Source: Lysobacter dokdonensis DS-58 (GTDB taxonomy: Bacteria; Pseudomonadota; Gammaproteobacteria; Xanthomonadales; Xanthomonadaceae). Taken from it: DNA of 64,000 nt. Where the stretch lies: assembly GCF_000770795.1 (NCBI RefSeq), contig NZ_JRKJ01000009.1:1-64000 (forward strand). The letters run 5' to 3'. The translations under genes were made by a program, and so were the position numbers. Below the pieces are notes generated by a model, which was not told where the DNA came from, made no database searches, and was given only the letters and a program-made list of their open reading frames with translations. Of the stretch, positions 1-7,718 are shown piece after piece; within the stretch, counting starts at the first letter, position 1; every line of letters begins with the position of its first letter.

Positions 1-2
1 CC

Positions 3-299
3 GACGTCTATGCGCGGGAACCGATCGCGCCGGTGCCCCGCGCGTTCGCCGCGCTGCGCCACGCCCGCGGCCGCTGGGCGATCGCCTTGAGCAGTGGCGA
101 GGCCCTGCGCACCCTGGTCGAACATGCGCCCGCGGATCTCGAACGGAAACTACGCGCGGCACGCGTCCTTGCCGGCAGTCCGCGCCTGGCCGACGAAGCG
201 CGCGCACTGGGCTTCGGAGACATCCGCATCGCCGCCGGCGCCCGCCCCGCGGACCTGGTGGCCGCGCGTGATGGCCGCTCACGACGCGGCATCCGGTAG
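3..299 (+). CDS. hemD: Uroporphyrinogen-III synthase, C-terminal part (cut by window edge)
   Basis: The reading frame is open from the first bases and ends at TAG 297-299, so only about the last 98 residues are present and the start lies outside. Uroporphyrinogen-III synthase cyclises hydroxymethylbilane to uroporphyrinogen III in the cytoplasm. The family resemblance is a Y-x-R-E-P stretch at the left edge, an S-S-G-E-A-L motif near window position 100, and a terminal 'aGsprla...A...GF' pattern. The call leans strongly on context: hemX and hemY follow in the same direction, the usual hemC-hemD-hemX-hemY order. The stop codon overlaps a TAGCAT that could act as a weak internal -10 box for hemX. 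Confidence 0.75.
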   Translation, partial: DVYAREPIAPVPRAFAALRHARGRWAIALSSGEALRTLVEHAPADLERKLRAARVLAGSPRLADEARALGFGDIRIAAGARPADLVAARDGRSRRGIR

Positions 300-331
300 C
301 ATCGCCGCACCCCTCCGCGACACCCTCGACC

Positions 332-1303
332 GTGCTCGATACCGACCCCTCGCCCGAACCGCCGGTCCGTCGCTCCCGCGCGCCCATCGCGTGGCTGTTG
401 CTGTTGCTGCTCGCGCTCGGTGGCGCATGGGCGTGGCACGCATGGAACACGCGCGCGCAACACCAGCGCGCGGCCGCCGACGATGCCGCGCAACGCATGG
501 GCGCGCTCGAAGACCGCATCACCACGCTGCGCGGCGAACAACGCGCGCAACAACAACGCCTCCAGCAGGCCGAAGCGACGAACCGCGTATTGCGCGACGA
601 ACTGCTCGGCGTCGGCCAGCGCGCGGCGTTGCTGGAAGACAGCGTGTCGAAGCTCGCCGACCCCGACCGCCACGGCGCGCAGGCCATCCGCCTGGACGAA
701 GTCGAGATGCTGCTCGGCATGGCGCAGCAACGATTGCAGCTCGCCTCCGACCTTGATGGCGCGCGCCGCGCGTACGCCCTCGCGGCGGGAATGCTCGACG
801 GGATCGACGACCCCGCGTATCTCACGTTGCGCCAGACGCTCGCGCAGGAACGCGCGTCGCTCGATGCGCGCGGCGTCGATCCCGTGCGCGATTCCGCGTC
901 GAAACTGACTGCCTTCGAAGCGCAACTCGCGCGCCTCCCCGCCGCGCAGGCCAGCGACGGCGACGCGGACAAGTCGTGGTGGCAGCGCGTCGCCTCGCGC
1001 CTGGTCGAAGTCCAACCCAGCGACCGCGTGCAGTTGCGCGCCGCCAGCGACCGCAGCGCGGCGATGGAAGCGCTTGGTATCGAACTGACCCTCGCCCGCG
1101 CAGCGCTGGAACGTCGCGACGCCGTGGCCTGGCAGGCCGCGCTCGCACGCGCCGACACGTGGTTGCCGCGCCTGTGGCCGGATTCACCTGCACTGCGCGC
1201 CCAGCGCGCCATCCTGCGGTCGCTGCGCGCGCAGCCGCTCGCCATCGCCTCGCCGGTCGTGGGCACGACGCTCGCGCAATTGCGCTCCATGCGGGCGCGC
1301 TGA
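332..1303 (+). CDS. hemX: HemX-type membrane protein of the heme operon
   Basis: This 323-residue protein starts with GTG 33 bp after hemD. It has a short proline-rich N-tail, one transmembrane helix at about residues 19-40, a glutamine- and arginine-rich coiled coil at about 50-105, and a helical periplasmic part. This is the layout of the gammaproteobacterial HemX family. The protein is often annotated as uroporphyrinogen-III methyltransferase, but it has no SAM-binding motif and is more likely a membrane organiser of heme synthesis than an enzyme. The gene ends 13 bp before hemY, whose ribosome binding site AGGAG lies in that gap, so the two are co-transcribed. Confidence 0.85.
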   Translation: MLDTDPSPEPPVRRSRAPIAWLLLLLLALGGAWAWHAWNTRAQHQRAAADDAAQRMGALEDRITTLRGEQRAQQQRLQQAEATNRVLRDELLGVGQRAALLEDSVSKLADPDRHGAQAIRLDEVEMLLGMAQQRLQLASDLDGARRAYALAAGMLDGIDDPAYLTLRQTLAQERASLDARGVDPVRDSASKLTAFEAQLARLPAAQASDGDADKSWWQRVASRLVEVQPSDRVQLRAASDRSAAMEALGIELTLARAALERRDAVAWQAALARADTWLPRLWPDSPALRAQRAILRSLRAQPLAIASPVVGTTLAQLRSMRAR

Positions 1304-1316
1304 CAGGAGTCCTGGC

Positions 1317-2555
1317 ATGAACCTGTTCCGCAACCTGTTGTTCTGGCTCGCGCTCGCGCTGGTGGGCGCGCTGGTCGCGCAGGTCCTGGTGCAGGATCCG
1401 GGCGAAGTGCTCGTGCGCTTCCGGGGACACGATTACCGCAGCACCGTCGTCGGCGCGGCGCTGTTGCTCGTCATCGCGGCGTTCGCGCTGTGGTTGCTGT
1501 GGACGGTGCTCGCGTTGCCGTTCCGCGGCTGGCGCGGTTTCCGCAATCGCCAGGCGCGGCTGCGGCTCACCGATGGCCTGGGCGCATTGCATCTCGGCCA
1601 CTGGGCGCGTGCGGAGAAGCAACTCGAACTCGCGGCGCAACGCGACGAAGCCGCACCGGTGGCGCTGGTCGCCGCGGCGCACGCGGCGGACGCACGCGGC
1701 GACGCGGGCGCAGCCCTCCGCCACCTCGATGCGCTGACCGAACGCGCCCCGCTGGCCAGCGCGATCGCGCGCGCGCAACGCGCCTTCGACGAGGGCGACC
1801 CGACGACCGCGCTCGCGATCCTCGACGCACCGAATGCGCAGCCGCTGGCGCCGCGCGGACTGATGCTGCGCGCGCATGCGCTGGGTGCGCTCGGCCGCGC
1901 GCACGAGGCCTACGGCATGCTCGGCGCCTTGCGCCAGCAACAGGCGGCCTCGCCGGCGCATCTCGACGAACTCCAGTCGCATTGGGCCGCCGCATCGCTG
2001 GCCGGCGCGCCCGACGCCAACGCACTCGCAGACCGTTGGGATGCGTTGCCCAAGACGCTGCAATCGGATCCCGATGTCGTCGGCGCCTACGCCGAGCGCG
2101 CGTCCGCGATGCGCTGGGATGCGGCCGCGGCGAGCAAGATCGAACAGGCGCTTGCGGCGCATTGGGACGAATCGCTGGTGGAGACCTACGGCGCGCTGCC
2201 CGTCGACTCCCCCGAGGCGCGCCGCGCGCAACTCGAAGCCTGGCTCGCGGCGCATCCCGAAAGCCCGGCCACGCTGCGCGCACTCGCCCGCCTGCAACCC
2301 TGGCCGATGGCCGAAGGCACGCTGCATCGCGCCGTCGCGCAAGGCGGCGGCGCGCACGCATGGGAAGCGCTGGCCGAAGGGTATGCCGCCGCCGGCGATG
2401 CCGAATCCGCGCGCCTGTCCTACGCCAATGCGCTCCGCGCCGTGCGCGGCGAGCCCACGCTCGCGCTGCCCAACCGCGGCCTGCGCGACCGCATCGCCGA
2501 TGAAGCCGCCATCGAGATCCGCGACGAACACGGGGTTCCGCGCCTGCGCGAATGA
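1317..2555 (+). CDS. hemY: HemY protein, TPR-like membrane protein of the heme operon
   Basis: This 412-residue protein has two N-terminal transmembrane helices (about residues 5-25 and 40-65), the HemY_N arrangement. A long alanine-rich run of helical TPR-like repeats follows. It belongs to the proteobacterial HemY family linked to late porphyrin synthesis, and is unrelated to the Bacillus protoporphyrinogen oxidase of the same name. The TPR repeats suggest a scaffold; no catalytic motif is visible. ATG at 1317 is preceded by AGGAG at good spacing. The stop lies 22 bp before a fresh TAGAAT promoter box for hemF, so hemF appears to be separately transcribed. Confidence 0.85.
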   Translation: MNLFRNLLFWLALALVGALVAQVLVQDPGEVLVRFRGHDYRSTVVGAALLLVIAAFALWLLWTVLALPFRGWRGFRNRQARLRLTDGLGALHLGHWARAEKQLELAAQRDEAAPVALVAAAHAADARGDAGAALRHLDALTERAPLASAIARAQRAFDEGDPTTALAILDAPNAQPLAPRGLMLRAHALGALGRAHEAYGMLGALRQQQAASPAHLDELQSHWAAASLAGAPDANALADRWDALPKTLQSDPDVVGAYAERASAMRWDAAAASKIEQALAAHWDESLVETYGALPVDSPEARRAQLEAWLAAHPESPATLRALARLQPWPMAEGTLHRAVAQGGGAHAWEALAEGYAAAGDAESARLSYANALRAVRGEPTLALPNRGLRDRIADEAAIEIRDEHGVPRLRE

Positions 2556-2577
2556 CGGCGCCGCCGCGCGGCCTCGC

Positions 2578-2590
2578 TAGAATGCCGCGC
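2578..2590 (+). promoter_or_regulatory. -10 box of hemF, leaderless type
   Basis: TAGAAT at 2578-2583 is followed by seven bases and ATG at 2591. Transcription starting the usual 6-8 bases after the box would begin at the A of the start codon. The upstream in-frame ATG at 2582 lies inside the box and so cannot be on that mRNA. Confidence 0.6.
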
Positions 2591-3535
2591 ATGGAAACGC
2601 CCGCGACCCAGGAAGACGACGCCGGCTTCGCCCGCGTCCGCGATTACCTCACCGGCTTGCAGGACCGCATCTGCGCGGCCATCGAAGGCGCCGACGGTGC
2701 CGCGCGCTTCCGCGAGGACACTTGGGTACGCGCGGAAGGCGGCGGTGGCCGCACGCGGATCCTGCGCGACGGTGCGGTGTTCGAGCAGGCGGGCATCGGC
2801 TTCTCCGACGTCTCGGGCACGAAGCTGCCTCCCTCCGCGACGGCCGCACGCCCCGAGCTCGTCGGCGCCACGTGGCGCGCGGTCGGCGTTTCGCTGGTCT
2901 TCCATCCGCGCAACCCGTACATCCCGACCACGCACGCCAACGTCCGCCACTTCCGCGCGATGCGCGACGGCCAAACGGTCGCGTGGTGGTTCGGTGGCGG
3001 CTTCGACCTCACGCCGTATTACCCCTTCGACGAGGACGTGTTGCATTGGCATCGCACCGCGCGCGCGCTGTGCGAACCCTTCGGCGGACAGGCCCGCTAT
3101 GACGCGCACAAGCGGTGGTGCGACGAGTATTTCTTCCTGAAGCATCGCGACGAGACGCGCGGTGTCGGCGGTTTGTTCTTCGATGACCTCCACCAGGATT
3201 TCGAAGGCGACTTCGCCTACCAGCGCGCGGTCGGCGACGGCTTCCTGGAGGCGTACCTGCCGATCGTCGAACGCCGCCGGGACACGCCCTTCGGGCAAGG
3301 CGAGCGCGATTTCCAGTTGTACCGGCGCGGGCGCTACGTCGAGTTCAACCTGGTGTACGACCGCGGCACGCTGTTCGGCCTGCAGAGCGGCGGGCGCACC
3401 GAATCGATCCTCATGAGCCTGCCGCCGCTGGTCCGCTGGGAATACGGGTTCACGCCGGACGCGGGCAGCAGCGAAGCGCGGCTGGCCGATTACCTGCGTC
3501 CGCGCGACTGGCTAAGCGAGCTCGTCGTCCCCTGA
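2591..3535 (+). CDS. hemF: Oxygen-dependent coproporphyrinogen-III oxidase
   Basis: HemF oxidatively decarboxylates two propionates of coproporphyrinogen III to give protoporphyrinogen IX, using O2. The 314-residue protein fits the family's usual ~300. The signature region is intact: a His-rich stretch '[14 protein letters not shown]' in the middle, a [13 protein letters not shown] motif, and the C-terminal '[17 protein letters not shown]' block ending in a Gly-rich SGGRTES segment. I chose the ATG at 2591 because the -10 box ends seven bases before it. The 3' end overlaps the convergent DUF421 gene by 24 bp. Together with hemB, hemD, hemX and hemY in this window it covers several steps of the aerobic heme pathway. 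Confidence 0.95.
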   Translation: METPATQEDDAGFARVRDYLTGLQDRICAAIEGADGAARFREDTWVRAEGGGGRTRILRDGAVFEQAGIGFSDVSGTKLPPSATAARPELVGATWRAVGVSLVFHPRNPYIPTTHANVRHFRAMRDGQTVAWWFGGGFDLTPYYPFDEDVLHWHRTARALCEPFGGQARYDAHKRWCDEYFFLKHRDETRGVGGLFFDDLHQDFEGDFAYQRAVGDGFLEAYLPIVERRRDTPFGQGERDFQLYRRGRYVEFNLVYDRGTLFGLQSGGRTESILMSLPPLVRWEYGFTPDAGSSEARLADYLRPRDWLSELVVP

Positions 3536-4003
3536 AGCGGACTTGCGCTTCGGCACGACGCTGATGCGCCCGTCGGTTTCCAGGATCGCGAAGTGCACGT
3601 CGTCCAGCGTGATTTCCCCGGCCTGGCGCAACGCTTCGTCGAAATCGTTCCTGCTCACCAGTTCGCGGCGCAGGACCTGTTCGAACAATCGTCCGTCCCG
3701 CGCGAGCACGACCGGCACGCCTTCGATCACCTGCTCGGCGTGGCGGCTGCGCGAGGCGACGTAGCCCGTCGTCCAGTTCAGCGTGATCAACACCGCCGCG
3801 AGCAACAGCCCGCCCAGCAGCGAGGTGTCCTTGCCCAACAGCGCGTTCTGCACCGCGTTGCCGAGCAGCACGATCAGCAACACGTCGAAGGGCGTGAACT
3901 GGCCCATCGTGCGCTTGCCGGAAATGCGGATCATGCCGAGCAGCACGACGTAGACGACCACCGCGCGCACGTACTCCCAGACGGGCATGGATAGCTCGAA
4001 CAT
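3512..4003 (-). CDS. DUF421 (YetF-type) membrane protein
   Basis: This 163-residue protein has three transmembrane helices in its first half (about residues 8-27, 36-52 and 58-78) and a soluble C-terminal DUF421/YetF domain. That domain contains a conserved '[14 protein letters not shown]' region and ends in a charged tail. The family is widespread in bacteria and some members are linked to sporulation or stress, but no molecular function is established. The gene is convergent with hemF and overlaps its 3' end by 24 bp. It starts about 60 bp downstream of the sRNA terminator on the same strand, so it probably has its own promoter; none is obvious to me. Confidence 0.85.
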   Translation of the reverse strand: MFELSMPVWEYVRAVVVYVVLLGMIRISGKRTMGQFTPFDVLLIVLLGNAVQNALLGKDTSLLGGLLLAAVLITLNWTTGYVASRSRHAEQVIEGVPVVLARDGRLFEQVLRRELVSRNDFDEALRQAGEITLDDVHFAILETDGRISVVPKRKSASGDDELA

Positions 4004-4060
4004 GCGGTTCCCCCGAAGCGGCCTTGGCCCACTTTATTGCACGCCGCAAAAAACGCAGGC

Positions 4061-4100
4061 AATAAAAAGCCCCGCAGGCCAGGGGGAGACCGGCGGGGCT
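4061..4100 (-). terminator. Intrinsic terminator ending the sX13-like RNA
   Basis: AGCCCCGC (4068-4075) pairs with GCGGGGCT (4093-4100). On the minus strand the stem is followed directly by a T-rich run (TTTTTATT). It would also stop read-through from polA. Confidence 0.8.
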
Positions 4101-4184
4101 GGGGAGCGGGACTTGGGGAGGAGTCGCGCTCCGGGGATCACTCCAGGGGAGGGAGAGATCTGCGTCAGACCTTGCATCTGACGC
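4061..4184 (-). ncRNA. sX13-like small RNA with C-rich loops, downstream of polA
   Basis: About 120 nt on the minus strand can be drawn as a structured RNA. A 5' hairpin pairs 4177-4184 with 4162-4169 (eight pairs, loop 4170-4176). A pyrimidine-rich middle follows with repeated CUCCC/CUCCCC and UCCCC segments. An eight-pair GC-rich terminator stem and a U tract end it at about 4061. Xanthomonas sX13 is an abundant sRNA of about 115 nt with C-rich loops that pair with G-rich sites around ribosome binding sites. From memory, its gene lies just downstream of polA on the same strand, which matches this site. Nothing suggests a protein here. Homology is inferred from position and architecture, not alignment. 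Confidence 0.65.
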
Positions 4185-4186
4185 GA

Positions 4187-4194
4187 GCTATATG
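4187..4194 (-). promoter_or_regulatory. Candidate -10 element of the small RNA
   Basis: The minus strand reads CATATAGC just before the first hairpin of the sRNA. TATAGC at 4192-4187 would start RNA at about 4180-4184. No convincing -35 hexamer is visible at 17 bp spacing. Confidence 0.4.
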
Positions 4195-4307
4195 ACCATT
4201 CCATACATGGATGGTTCGTGAAGATTCACGTTAATAACCCGTTGGATTCAGTTTGAATTCATGGCGTGAAGCACGCCCTCACAAACCTAATCCGTGCGAC
4301 AAGCTGA

Positions 4308-7079
4308 TCAGTGGGCCTCGTCCCAGTTGGCGCCGGTGCCCGCATCGACGACGAGCGGCACGCGCAGTTCGGCCGCCGCGGCCATCCGCTCGCGCGCGCC
4401 GGCGACGAGATCGTCGACGAACGCCGCATCGGCTTCGAACACGAGTTCGTCGTGCACCTGCAGGAGCATCAGCGCGCGCTTGTCGCCCGCCAGCCAGCCG
4501 TCGATCGAGATCATCGCGCGCTTCACGATGTCCGCGGCCGTCCCCTGCATCGGCGCGTTGATCGCCGCACGCTCGGCGCCGGCCCGCAGGCCCTGGTTGC
4601 GCGCGTGGATGTTCTCCAGGTGCAGGCGGCGGCCGAACACCGTCTCCACGTAGCCGTTGTCGCGCGCGTCCTGCCGCGTGCGCTCCATGTAATCGCGCAC
4701 GCCGGGGTAGCGCGAGAAGTACAGCGCGATGTAGTCCTGCGCCTCGCCTCGGCCGATGCCGAGCTGCCGCGCCAGGCCGAAGGCGCTCATGCCGTACATC
4801 AGGCCGAAGTTGATGGCCTTGGCCGCGCGGCGTTCGTTGCTCGACACATCGTCGATCGCCTTGCCGAACACTTCGGCGGCCGTCGCGCGATGGATGTCCG
4901 CGCCGCTGGTGAAGGCCTTGAGCAGGTTCGGGTCTTCCGACAGGTGCGCCATGATCCGCAGCTCGATCTGCGAGTAGTCGAGCGCGACGATGCGCCGGCC
5001 TTCCGGCGCGACGAACGCCTTGCGGATGCGGCGGCCGTCGTCGGTGCGGATCGGGATGTTCTGCAGGTTCGGGTCCGACGAGGCCAGGCGCCCCGTCGCC
5101 GCACCGGCCTGGTGGTAGCTGGTGTGCACGCGGCCGGTGTTCGGATTGACCATTTCCGGCAGCTTGTCGGTGTAGGTGCTGCGCAACTTCGCCAGGCCGC
5201 GGTATTCCAGGATGATCTTCGGCAGCTCGTGCAGGTCGGCGAGCGCTTCGAGCGCTTCTTCGTTCACGCTCGGCTGGCCGGTGGAAGTCTTTACCGACAC
5301 CGGCAGCTTGAGTTCGTCGAACAGCAACTGCCCGACCTGCTTGGGCGAATCGAGGCTGAAGGTGCGGCCCGCGAGCTGCGTGGCCTGCTGCTGCGCTTCC
5401 AGCATGCGCTTGCCGAGGTCCGCGGACTGGCGGCGCAGTTCGGCCGCGTCGACCAGCACGCCGTTGGCTTCGACGCGCTCGAGCACCGGGACGAGCGGGA
5501 TTTCGATCTCGCGGTACACGCGGTCGAGCGACGGCTCGGCGGCCACCTTCGGGCGCAGCACCGAGTGCAGGCGCAGCACGACGTCGGCATCTTCGGCCGC
5601 GTAGCGCGTGGCGTCTTCGACCGACACGTGCGAGAAGGGAATCTGCTTGGCGCCCTTGCCCGCGACATCCTCGTAGCGGACGGTGTCGTAGCCCAGGTAG
5701 CGCTTGGCGAGTGAGTCCATGTCGTGGCGGCTCGCACCGGCGTTGAACACGAAGCTTTCGAGCATCGTGTCTTCGTCGTAGCCGTGCACCGTGATGCCGT
5801 GGCAGCGCAGCACGTGCAGGTCGTACTTGCCGTGCTGGCCGATCTTCTTCTTTGTTGCATCGGCGAAGATCGGGCGCAGGGCGTCCAGGACTTCGTCGCG
5901 CGACAGCTGTGCCGGCGCGCCGGGATATTCATGGCCGAACGGGATGTAGGCGCCCGAATGCGCCTGCGTTGCCACGCTCAGGCCGATCAGGTTCGCGCAC
6001 AGCGCGTCCAGCGAATCGGTTTCGGTGTCGAAGGCGAAGGCATCGGCCGCCTGCAGCTTGCCCAGCCACGCGGAGAACTGCTCGCGCGTGAGGACCGTTT
6101 CGTACGCGCCCTTCTCGCCGAGCGCGGGCTCCGGCGCCTCGATCGGCGCCGCGCCCGTGCGCGCCCAGCCGGCCTCGGTGCCGCGCATCGAGACCTTGCG
6201 TTCGCTCGCCGCCGGCGGCGTACCGCCGAGTTCCTTCAGCGCGGCGTTGAACCCGTAGCGGGCGTACAGGACCTTCAGCGTTTCGACGTCGCGCTCGCGC
6301 AACGTGAGTTGATGCGCGGCCGCATCCAGCGCGACATCGGTCTTGATCGTCACCAGCGTGCGATTGAGCGGCAGGCGCGGCAAAGCCGCGCGCAGGTTCT
6401 CGCCGATCTTGCCGCCGATCTTGTCGACGTTGGCGACCACGCCGTCGAGCGAGCCGTACTCGGCGAGCCACTTCGCCGCCGTCTTCGGCCCGCACTTGTC
6501 CACGCCCTTCACGTTGTCGATCGCATCGCCCATCAGCGCGAGCATGTCGACGATCTGGTGCGCGTGGACGCCGAACTTCGCCATCACGCTTTCGTCGGTG
6601 TCCAGCACGCTGCCGCTCATCGTGTTGATGAGGCGGATGTTGCCGCCGCCGTCGACGGGGCACAGCAACTGCGCGAAATCCTTGTCGCCGGTGGAGATGG
6701 TCACGTCGCTGCCGGCTTTCGCCGCCTCGAGCGCGAGCGTGCCGATGACATCGTCGGCTTCCACGCCGTCGATGCGCAGGATCGGGAACCCGAGCGCCTG
6801 CACGATCTCGCACATCGGTTGCACCTGCGCGCGCAGGTCGTCCGGCATCGCCGAACGATTGGCCTTGTACTCGGGATACAGATCGTCGCGGAAGGTCTTG
6901 CCGGGCGCGTCGACGACGAAGGCCGCGCAGTCCGGCTGCTCGGCGAGCGTGGCGCGGAGCATGTTCACGACGCCGAAGAGGGCCCCGGTGGGCTCGCCGG
7001 CGCTGTTGGTGAGGGGCGGGAGCGCGTGGAACGCGCGGTACAGGTACGAGGACCCGTCGATCAGGACCAGTCTTGGCAT
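4308..7079 (-). CDS. polA: DNA polymerase I
   Basis: This full-length 923-residue enzyme of replication and repair has all three domains. A 5'-3' exonuclease covers about residues 1-290 (N-terminal VLIDGSSYLYRAFHAL). A proofreading 3'-5' exonuclease follows, with the DxE motif intact in 'FDTETDSLDAL'. The family A polymerase domain carries 'ALDYSQIELRIMAHLSEDP' and the C-terminal 'VHDELVF'. It removes RNA primers and fills repair gaps. The start is fixed by a TAGAAT box six bases upstream of ATG, which implies a leaderless message. The gene is divergent from the DUF2782 lipoprotein gene, and an sX13-like RNA lies downstream on the same strand. Confidence 0.97.
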   Translation of the reverse strand: MPRLVLIDGSSYLYRAFHALPPLTNSAGEPTGALFGVVNMLRATLAEQPDCAAFVVDAPGKTFRDDLYPEYKANRSAMPDDLRAQVQPMCEIVQALGFPILRIDGVEADDVIGTLALEAAKAGSDVTISTGDKDFAQLLCPVDGGGNIRLINTMSGSVLDTDESVMAKFGVHAHQIVDMLALMGDAIDNVKGVDKCGPKTAAKWLAEYGSLDGVVANVDKIGGKIGENLRAALPRLPLNRTLVTIKTDVALDAAAHQLTLRERDVETLKVLYARYGFNAALKELGGTPPAASERKVSMRGTEAGWARTGAAPIEAPEPALGEKGAYETVLTREQFSAWLGKLQAADAFAFDTETDSLDALCANLIGLSVATQAHSGAYIPFGHEYPGAPAQLSRDEVLDALRPIFADATKKKIGQHGKYDLHVLRCHGITVHGYDEDTMLESFVFNAGASRHDMDSLAKRYLGYDTVRYEDVAGKGAKQIPFSHVSVEDATRYAAEDADVVLRLHSVLRPKVAAEPSLDRVYREIEIPLVPVLERVEANGVLVDAAELRRQSADLGKRMLEAQQQATQLAGRTFSLDSPKQVGQLLFDELKLPVSVKTSTGQPSVNEEALEALADLHELPKIILEYRGLAKLRSTYTDKLPEMVNPNTGRVHTSYHQAGAATGRLASSDPNLQNIPIRTDDGRRIRKAFVAPEGRRIVALDYSQIELRIMAHLSEDPNLLKAFTSGADIHRATAAEVFGKAIDDVSSNERRAAKAINFGLMYGMSAFGLARQLGIGRGEAQDYIALYFSRYPGVRDYMERTRQDARDNGYVETVFGRRLHLENIHARNQGLRAGAERAAINAPMQGTAADIVKRAMISIDGWLAGDKRALMLLQVHDELVFEADAAFVDDLVAGARERMAAAAELRVPLVVDAGTGANWDEAH

Positions 7080-7091
7080 CGGGGGATTCTA
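7080..7091 (-). promoter_or_regulatory. -10 box of polA, leaderless type
   Basis: On the minus strand TAGAAT (7091-7086) is followed by six bases and then the polA ATG (7079). The predicted RNA start is at or next to the A of the start codon, and no Shine-Dalgarno sequence is present. Confidence 0.65.
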
Positions 7092-7178
7092 CGCCGCGCC
7101 CGCCCGTCGCCATGCACATCGGGCCGACAACGGCCGGGCGTATGCTTCAGTTCCGTATCCGCAGGGAGGAGGTCGCCA

Positions 7179-7493
7179 ATGGCCCGCAATCGTCCCGTGC
7201 GCACGCTCGCCGCAGTCGCCGTGCTGGCGCTGGTGGCAGGCTGCGCCACCGCCCCGCAGGATCCGAACGCGCCGCCGCCGATCCCCGAAGGGTCGGAGCA
7301 GGCCACGCGCACCGAATCCAACGGCGACATCGTCACCGAGTACCGCGTCAACGGCTCGCTCGCGATGGTGCGCGTGGTGCCGAAGAACGGCCCGACGTAC
7401 TACGTGACCGACGCCGACGGCGACGGCCGACTGGATCGCAACAGCGATGGCACGCGCAACGTGCCGGTGTATTTCAAGCTCTATGGCTGGTGA
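7179..7493 (+). CDS. DUF2782 lipoprotein
   Basis: This 104-residue protein has an N-terminal signal and a lipobox L-V-A-G-C ending at Cys22, so it should be lipid-anchored. The rest is a short periplasmic domain of the DUF2782 family with a 'YYVTDADGDGRLD' stretch resembling a loose calcium loop. DUF2782 genes commonly lie beside polA in gammaproteobacteria, as here, but their function is unknown. A strong GGGAGGAGG ribosome binding site precedes ATG, and a TATGCT at 7141-7146 is a plausible -10. That promoter is back to back with the polA promoter. The 65-residue gene follows 27 bp later. Confidence 0.85.
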   Translation: MARNRPVRTLAAVAVLALVAGCATAPQDPNAPPPIPEGSEQATRTESNGDIVTEYRVNGSLAMVRVVPKNGPTYYVTDADGDGRLDRNSDGTRNVPVYFKLYGW

Positions 7494-7520
7494 CCCTTCG
7501 CCCCCGGATCGGAGACCGCG

Positions 7521-7718
7521 ATGACCAAGCTCGACAAGCCCATGCGCCGCGAGGTGCAGATCGGCGACCAGGTGTACACGCTGACGATCGGCCCCGAGGG
7601 CCTGAAGCTCGTCGAGAAGGGCCGTCGCAAGGGCCTCGAACTGGCATGGACCGCGCTGGTCAGCGGTGATGCGGCACTGGCCAGTGCGCTGCAGGCGTCC
7701 GTCGCGGACGCGCGCTAG
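7521..7718 (+). CDS. Small conserved-looking protein of unknown function
   Basis: This 65-residue product has no signal peptide or membrane segment. It reads as a small beta-rich domain (REVQIGDQVYTLTIGPEGLKL) followed by a helix, with a basic patch KGRRKG in the middle. GGAG at good spacing precedes the ATG. It follows the DUF2782 gene by 27 bp, so the two are probably co-transcribed, and it ends overlapping the uvrD stop by four bases on the opposite strand. I do not recognise the family. The clear ribosome binding site and unshadowed frame support a real gene. Confidence 0.7.
   Translation: MTKLDKPMRREVQIGDQVYTLTIGPEGLKLVEKGRRKGLELAWTALVSGDAALASALQASVADAR

Noticed and set aside
4061-4184. 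Spot 42 RNA, which also lies downstream of polA in enterobacteria
   Set aside because: The sequence has C-rich loops and a different 5' hairpin, which fits sX13 of the Xanthomonas group far better than Spot 42.
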